From Acidobacteriaceae bacterium (GTDB lineage Bacteria; Acidobacteriota; Terriglobia; Terriglobales; Acidobacteriaceae): a DNA stretch of 9,706 bases. Below the pieces are notes generated by a model. It ran no database searches. It was not told where the DNA came from and saw only the letters and a list, made by a program, of their open reading frames with translations. Each line of letters opens with the position of its first letter. Position 1 is the first letter of the stretch. Made by a program: the position numbers and the translations under genes. This document shows, in pieces, positions 6,709 through 9,706 of this stretch. The stretch covers positions 4,692 through 14,397 of the forward strand of contig PMTP01000069.1 of the NCBI GenBank assembly GCA_003167305.1, in the 5' to 3' direction.

Positions 6709-6987
6709 GTGATCAGGAGCTTCGCGCACAAGGGGCTGGAGAAGTTCTTCCGCACAGGTTCAAAGGCCGGGATACAGGCTCAGCACGCCGTGCGTTTGCG
6801 TCTTCAGTTGACGATGCTTGACGACGCTGGCGCGCCCGAGGATATGAATGCGCCCGGATGGCGGCTTCATCCCTTGCATGGCGACCTCAAGAGCCACTGG
6901 TCGGTCACGGTAAGCGGAAACTGGCGTCTCACCTTCCGCTTCGAGGGCGAAGACGCCATCCTGGTCGATTACCAGGATTACCACTGA
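6709..6987 (+). CDS. higB: HigB toxin, ribosome-dependent mRNA interferase (RelE superfamily)
   Basis: Type II toxin that cleaves mRNA on the translating ribosome and is neutralised by HigA. 92 residues, the classic HigB length. It starts M-I-R-S-F-x-H-K-G-L-E and ends V-D-Y-Q-D-Y-H. Compared with the Proteus vulgaris enzyme (from memory of its published catalytic residues), His54, Arg73, Tyr91 and the C-terminal His92 are present, while the position of Lys57 is His57 here (L-H-P-L-H-G-D). W-S-V-T-V-x-G-N-W-R-L-T-F is the family core. The start is GTG with no Shine-Dalgarno, directly at the predicted transcript start. Toxin-first order, 14 nt before higA, is characteristic of higBA. It looks intact and probably functional. 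Confidence 0.93.
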   Translation: MIRSFAHKGLEKFFRTGSKAGIQAQHAVRLRLQLTMLDDAGAPEDMNAPGWRLHPLHGDLKSHWSVTVSGNWRLTFRFEGEDAILVDYQDYH

Positions 6988-7001
6988 GAGGAGAACCAGC
7001 C

Positions 7002-7289
7002 ATGCGTATGTACAACCCACCGCATCCCGGCGAAGTCATTCGCGAGTATCTTGGCGAGATGACCGTCTCGGCGGCAGCCGGGCATCTGGGGGTGAGCCGG
7101 GTGACCTTCTCCCGCGTACTCAACGGCAAAGCCGCCGTTTCGCCGGAGATGGCTGTGCGTCTCGCCGCAGCTTTCGGCACTTCTTCGCCCGAAGTCTGGC
7201 TGCGTATGCAGGCCCAGTACGACCTATGGCAGATCACTAAAGAGAGCAAAATCCACGTCAATCCGTTCCCACGCCTCCAGCACTCTTGA
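7002..7289 (+). CDS. higA: HigA antitoxin, XRE-family DNA-binding protein
   Basis: Antitoxin that binds HigB and represses the operon through its own helix-turn-helix. 95 residues. It opens with N-P-P-H-P-G-E-V-I-R-E-Y-L, the standard HigA N-terminus. The XRE helix-turn-helix is at about 22-60 (A-A-x-H-L-G-V-S-R-V-T-F-S-R-V-L-N-G-K), followed by M-A-V-R-L-A-A-A-F-G and W-L-R-M-Q-A-Q-Y-D-L-W, both conserved in HigA. The ATG at 7002 has AGGAG 8 nt upstream; the ATG at 7008 is an alternative. It follows higB by 14 nt, so both are expressed from the same promoter, and it probably binds the palindrome at 6682-6700. Confidence 0.93.
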   Translation: MRMYNPPHPGEVIREYLGEMTVSAAAGHLGVSRVTFSRVLNGKAAVSPEMAVRLAAAFGTSSPEVWLRMQAQYDLWQITKESKIHVNPFPRLQHS

Positions 7290-7377
7290 TTTAGATTGCA
7301 AGCGAAAATTGTGATCCAGCAACCTCGGTAATGCGCGACGCCATCGCTGCCCCCGGTTCCGTCTCACTTCGTTTATC

Positions 7378-8397
7378 ATGAGTGCCATGCAGACCAAACT
7401 TCGCTGGGGCATCCTCAGCACCGCCAAGATCGGCCTTGAACACGTCATCCCCGCGATGCAGCGCGGGCAGCTCACAACCGTCAGCGCCATCGCCTCGCGC
7501 GATCTGGACAGGGCGCGGCAGGCGGCGAGCAAGCTCGGCATTCCCACCGCGTACGGCTCCTATGAGGAGTTGCTGGCTGACCCGCAAATCGACGCGATCT
7601 ACAATCCGCTGCCCAATCACCTGCACGTTCCCTGGACGGCGAAGGCCGCCGAGGCCGGCAAGCACGTGCTGTGCGAAAAGCCGATCTCGCTCACCGCCGC
7701 CGAAGCGGAGACGCTGCTCGAAGTTCGCGCCCGCACAGGCGTGCAGATCGCCGAGGCCTTCATGATCAACTGCCATCCGCAGTGGCAGCGAGTCCGCGCG
7801 CTGCTCGACGAAGGGCGCATCGGCGAATTGCGCGCCATCTCCGGCGTTTACAGCTACTTCAACAACGATCCCGCCAACGTTCGCAGCAAGGTGGAATGGG
7901 GTGGCGGCGGCCTGATGGACATCGGCTGCTATCTCATTCACACGGCGCGCTACGCCTTCCGCCAGGAGCCTCGCCGCGTCGTCGGACTCATCGACCGCGA
8001 CCCGCAGCTAGGCATCGACCGGCTCGCTTCGGCGCTGCTCGACTTTCCCGGCGGCCAGGCGGTCTTCACGTGCAGTACGCAACTGATTCCCCATCAGCAG
8101 ATTCAGATCCTGGGCAGCCGCGGCTGCATCACGCTGGAGATTCCCATCAACGCGCTTCCCGACCGGCCGGCACGCTTGTTCATCGACTCCAGCGGCGATC
8201 TGCGCGGCAGCGGCATTGCGACCGAGACCTTTCCCGCCTGCGATCAGTACACGCTGCAAGGGGACGCCTTCGCCAAAGCTGTCTTTGAAGGCACGCCGGT
8301 GCCTGTTCCCCTGGAAGATTCGATCCAGAATATGGCAGTGATTGAAGCCATCTTCAACTCGGCCAAGTCGGGCCAATGGGAGGCCCTGCCGCAATGA
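7378..8397 (+). CDS. Gfo/Idh/MocA family NAD(P)-dependent oxidoreductase
   Basis: Cytoplasmic oxidoreductase acting on a sugar, sugar derivative or cyclic diol; the substrate cannot be read from sequence. 339 residues, usual family length. The Rossmann domain covers about 8-130, with the nucleotide-binding turn G-I-L-S-T-A-K-I-G at 11-19 and the hallmark G-K-H-V-L-C-E-K-P (Glu100-Lys101-Pro102, Lys101 being the expected catalytic lysine). The C-terminal alpha/beta substrate domain contains G-G-G-G-L-M-D-I-G-C-Y-L-I-H (175-188), with Asp181 and His188 as likely active-site residues. The pattern is closest in my memory to the dihydrodiol dehydrogenase / NADP-xylose dehydrogenase branch. The start at 7378 or 7387 is uncertain, since neither has a Shine-Dalgarno. 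The stop overlaps the next start (ATGA), so the two genes form an operon. Confidence 0.88.
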   Translation: MSAMQTKLRWGILSTAKIGLEHVIPAMQRGQLTTVSAIASRDLDRARQAASKLGIPTAYGSYEELLADPQIDAIYNPLPNHLHVPWTAKAAEAGKHVLCEKPISLTAAEAETLLEVRARTGVQIAEAFMINCHPQWQRVRALLDEGRIGELRAISGVYSYFNNDPANVRSKVEWGGGGLMDIGCYLIHTARYAFRQEPRRVVGLIDRDPQLGIDRLASALLDFPGGQAVFTCSTQLIPHQQIQILGSRGCITLEIPINALPDRPARLFIDSSGDLRGSGIATETFPACDQYTLQGDAFAKAVFEGTPVPVPLEDSIQNMAVIEAIFNSAKSGQWEALPQ

Positions 8398-8924
8398 AAA
8401 ACCTGCCACTCGCGAAGGTCTACCAGTTGCTCGAACCGGGGCCGGTGGTGCTGCTGACCACATCCCACAAGGGCCGCGCCAACGTGATGACCATGTCGTG
8501 GCAGACGATGGTCGAGTTCGAGCCGCCGCTGATTGCCTGTGTCGTCAGCAACGGCAACTACAGCTTTGCCGCGTTGCGGGCGACAAAAGAGTGCGTAATC
8601 GCCCTGCCGGCGCTGGAACTCGCGCCCAAAGTCGTGGCGATTGGCAACTGCTCGGGCCGAGACGTGGACAAATTCAAGAGATTCGGTCTGACGCCGGCGC
8701 CGGCCGAGCGCATAGCGCCGCCTCTGGTAGCCGAGTGCTTCGCCAATCTCGAATGCCGGGTCGTCGATACCCATCTCGTGAACAAATTCAATCTCTTCGT
8801 CTTTGAGGTTCTCAAGGCCTGGTACGATCCGGAGCAGAAGAATCCGAAGACCATTCATCATTGCGGGCACGGAAAGTTCGTCGTGGATGGGGAACTTATT
8901 AAGCTGAAGTCCAATATGCCGTAA
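8394..8924 (+). CDS. Flavin reductase-like (FMN-binding split-barrel) protein
   Basis: 176 residues of the flavin reductase-like domain family, proteins that bind FMN and reduce flavin or act as flavin-dependent reductases. The split barrel spans roughly 12-150. It opens with P-G-P-V-V-L-L-T-T-S, then A-N-V-M-T-M-S-W (the FMN-phosphate region in the family) and E-P-P-L-I-A-C-V-V-S, followed by a G-N-C-S-G-R-D-V-D-K-F segment typical of the family. The C-terminal H-H-C-G-H-G-K-F-V-V-D-G stretch is His-rich. The start at 8394 is supported by GGGAGG 10 nt upstream and by the ATGA overlap with the dehydrogenase stop; the ATG at 8376 lies before that site. Tight coupling suggests a joint pathway with the dehydrogenase, which is an inference. 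The electron acceptor or donor is unknown. Confidence 0.88.
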   Translation: MKNLPLAKVYQLLEPGPVVLLTTSHKGRANVMTMSWQTMVEFEPPLIACVVSNGNYSFAALRATKECVIALPALELAPKVVAIGNCSGRDVDKFKRFGLTPAPAERIAPPLVAECFANLECRVVDTHLVNKFNLFVFEVLKAWYDPEQKNPKTIHHCGHGKFVVDGELIKLKSNMP

Positions 8925-9002
8925 GGTATATGCGCAAACTCTTAAAGTGATACCTAAAGGTCGAGCGCTCCATCTTCTGCTCCCGATCCGGCATAAGCGC
9001 CC

Positions 9003-9008
9003 TATAAT
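9003..9008 (+). promoter_or_regulatory. -10 element TATAAT before the DUF2147 gene
   Basis: A perfect TATAAT sits 22 nt upstream of the TTG start and just before the Shine-Dalgarno, implying a 5' leader of about 15 nt. No good -35 lies 16-18 nt upstream (CTCCCG there). Confidence 0.5.
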
Positions 9009-9017
9009 CCATCCAAA

Positions 9018-9025
9018 GGGGAGGT
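9018..9025 (+). promoter_or_regulatory. Shine-Dalgarno fixing the TTG start at 9030
   Basis: GGGGAGGT lies 4-5 nt before TTG. There is no in-frame ATG or GTG before the signal peptide, so this site sets the start. Confidence 0.7.
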
Positions 9026-9029
9026 CATC

Positions 9030-9494
9030 TTGAAAACGATTCGATACAAATGCCTCTGCGCCAGCGCTCTGGCTCTTTTGGCGCTGGTTTCGGTTGCCGG
9101 AGCCCGCGCGCAGCAACTCTCGCCGAAATTGCAGAACGCCATCGGCCACTGGCAGATCGTCAACAGCGACGGGCCCGGAGGCCAGGCGGAGATCTACCTG
9201 GAGAATGGCAAGCTCTTTGGCCGGGTCACACAGGTGCGCCCTGGCCGCACACCGCAGGATGTGTGCGACAAGTGCTCCGGCGAGTACAAGAACCAGCTCA
9301 TCCTGAGCATGGTCTTCATGCGCAACTTCCATCCGAACGGTGACGATTGGGTGGAGGGAAGCGTCGTGGATCCGGAGAATGGCAAGGAATACAAGGGCAA
9401 GATCTGGGCCGTCGGGAAGGACAGTCTCCATCTGCGCGGCTATATCGGCATCTCCCTGCTGGGGCGGACCGAAAGCTGGGTGAGGATACCCTGA
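9030..9494 (+). CDS. Secreted DUF2147 domain protein
   Basis: 154 residues, exported. The signal peptide spans 1-27, with a basic N-terminus, Ala/Leu core and cleavage likely after A-R-A before Q-Q. The rest is a DUF2147 domain. It has G-H-W at 39-41, E-I-Y-L-E-N-G-K-L-F-G-R-V near 54-66, and a C-D-K-C pair at 79-82 that could form a disulfide or bind metal in the periplasm. It ends with D-P-E-N-G-K-E-Y-K-G-K-I and L-R-G-Y-I-G-I-S-L-L-G-R-T-E-S-W, the diagnostic family signature. The biochemical function of the family is not established to my knowledge. It has its own promoter (TATAAT at 9003) and a TTG start. The downstream gene also encodes an exported protein. Confidence 0.88.
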   Translation: MKTIRYKCLCASALALLALVSVAGARAQQLSPKLQNAIGHWQIVNSDGPGGQAEIYLENGKLFGRVTQVRPGRTPQDVCDKCSGEYKNQLILSMVFMRNFHPNGDDWVEGSVVDPENGKEYKGKIWAVGKDSLHLRGYIGISLLGRTESWVRIP

Positions 9495-9635
9495 GCAAGC
9501 GGCTATTGCAAAAGGGAACAGGGAACAGAGGGCGAGACTCGTTGAAAGAAAACCGAAAAACCGCGCTCTATTCAAATGCCCTTAACATTAGCGGTAGACA
9601 ATCAATACGGAAGAAATACAGCAAGGGAGATTTCC
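9495..9635. other. Intergenic spacer with tandem GGGAACA heptamers
   Basis: 141 nt without a gene. It holds two tandem copies of GGGAACA (9514-9527) followed by a degenerate GAGGG. I see no stable terminator hairpin with a U-tract and no convincing -35/-10 pair for the downstream gene. Confidence 0.4.
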
Positions 9636-9706
9636 GTGAAGAAAACGTTGATTGTTTTTGGATTGTTGGTTGTGGCCTTGAGCACCGCTCAGGCGCAGAA
9701 GTTGAC
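9636..9706 (+). CDS. N-terminal fragment of an exported protein (cut by window edge)
   Basis: Twenty-three complete codons, beginning GTG at 9636 behind AAGGGAGA (9623-9630) with 5-nt spacing. The peptide is a textbook signal sequence: M-K-K-T, a Leu/Val core, and cleavage expected after A-Q-A before Q-K-L. The mature protein lies outside the window, so no function can be given. Being next to a DUF2147 gene it might be a paralogue, but nothing visible proves that. Confidence 0.65.
   Translation, partial: MKKTLIVFGLLVVALSTAQAQKL

Noticed and set aside
8924..8955. Inverted repeat AGGTAT ... ATACCT after the flavin reductase-like gene
   Set aside because: Six AT-rich base pairs around a 20-nt loop with no U-tract; too weak to be called a terminator or operator.
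8244..9575. Long open frame (443 codons) on the minus strand
   Set aside because: It runs antisense across the end of the dehydrogenase, the whole flavin reductase-like gene and the DUF2147 gene, all of which have clear family motifs. Its predicted protein shows no domain and has the composition of a GC-rich shadow frame.

Overview
The window reads as chromosomal DNA of an Acidobacteriota bacterium, probably of the Terriglobia/Acidobacteriaceae type. The basis is high G+C coding DNA, a Tol-Pal cluster whose Pal carries an Ig-like segment after its lipobox, a short TonB-like TolA, frequent GTG/TTG starts behind good Shine-Dalgarno sites, and a secreted DUF2147 protein. The assignment is an inference from gene content; no rRNA or other marker gene is present.

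Left part (1-3944, minus strand): a Tol-Pal envelope operon in the order tolQ, tolR, tolA/tonB-like, tolB, pal, with pal cut by the left edge. TolQ and TolR form the proton-driven inner-membrane motor, the TolA-like protein spans the periplasm, and TolB and Pal connect it to the outer membrane and peptidoglycan. Spacing is tight (tolQ/tolR overlap by 17 nt, tolR/tolA are 22 nt apart).

Middle (3945-5893): a 266-nt divergent intergenic region separates tolQ from recN, a double-strand-break repair ATPase. It contains two dyads, one of them perfect (TTCCGC-N7-GCGGAA).

Accessory stretch (5894-7289): a visibly AT-richer segment of about 800 nt with a three-helix membrane protein of unknown function and a structured hairpin repeat. 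It is followed by a complete HigB/HigA type II toxin-antitoxin pair with a well-formed promoter/operator, from which the toxin message may be leaderless.

Right part (7378-9706, plus strand): a Gfo/Idh/MocA NAD(P)-dependent oxidoreductase translationally coupled (ATGA) to a flavin-reductase-like split-barrel protein. Next come a secreted DUF2147 protein with its own promoter and the first 23 codons of another exported protein.

I did not find a clearly new multi-gene system. The best candidates for a second look are the dyads upstream of recN, the AT-rich island with its membrane protein and repeat, and the higBA control region.
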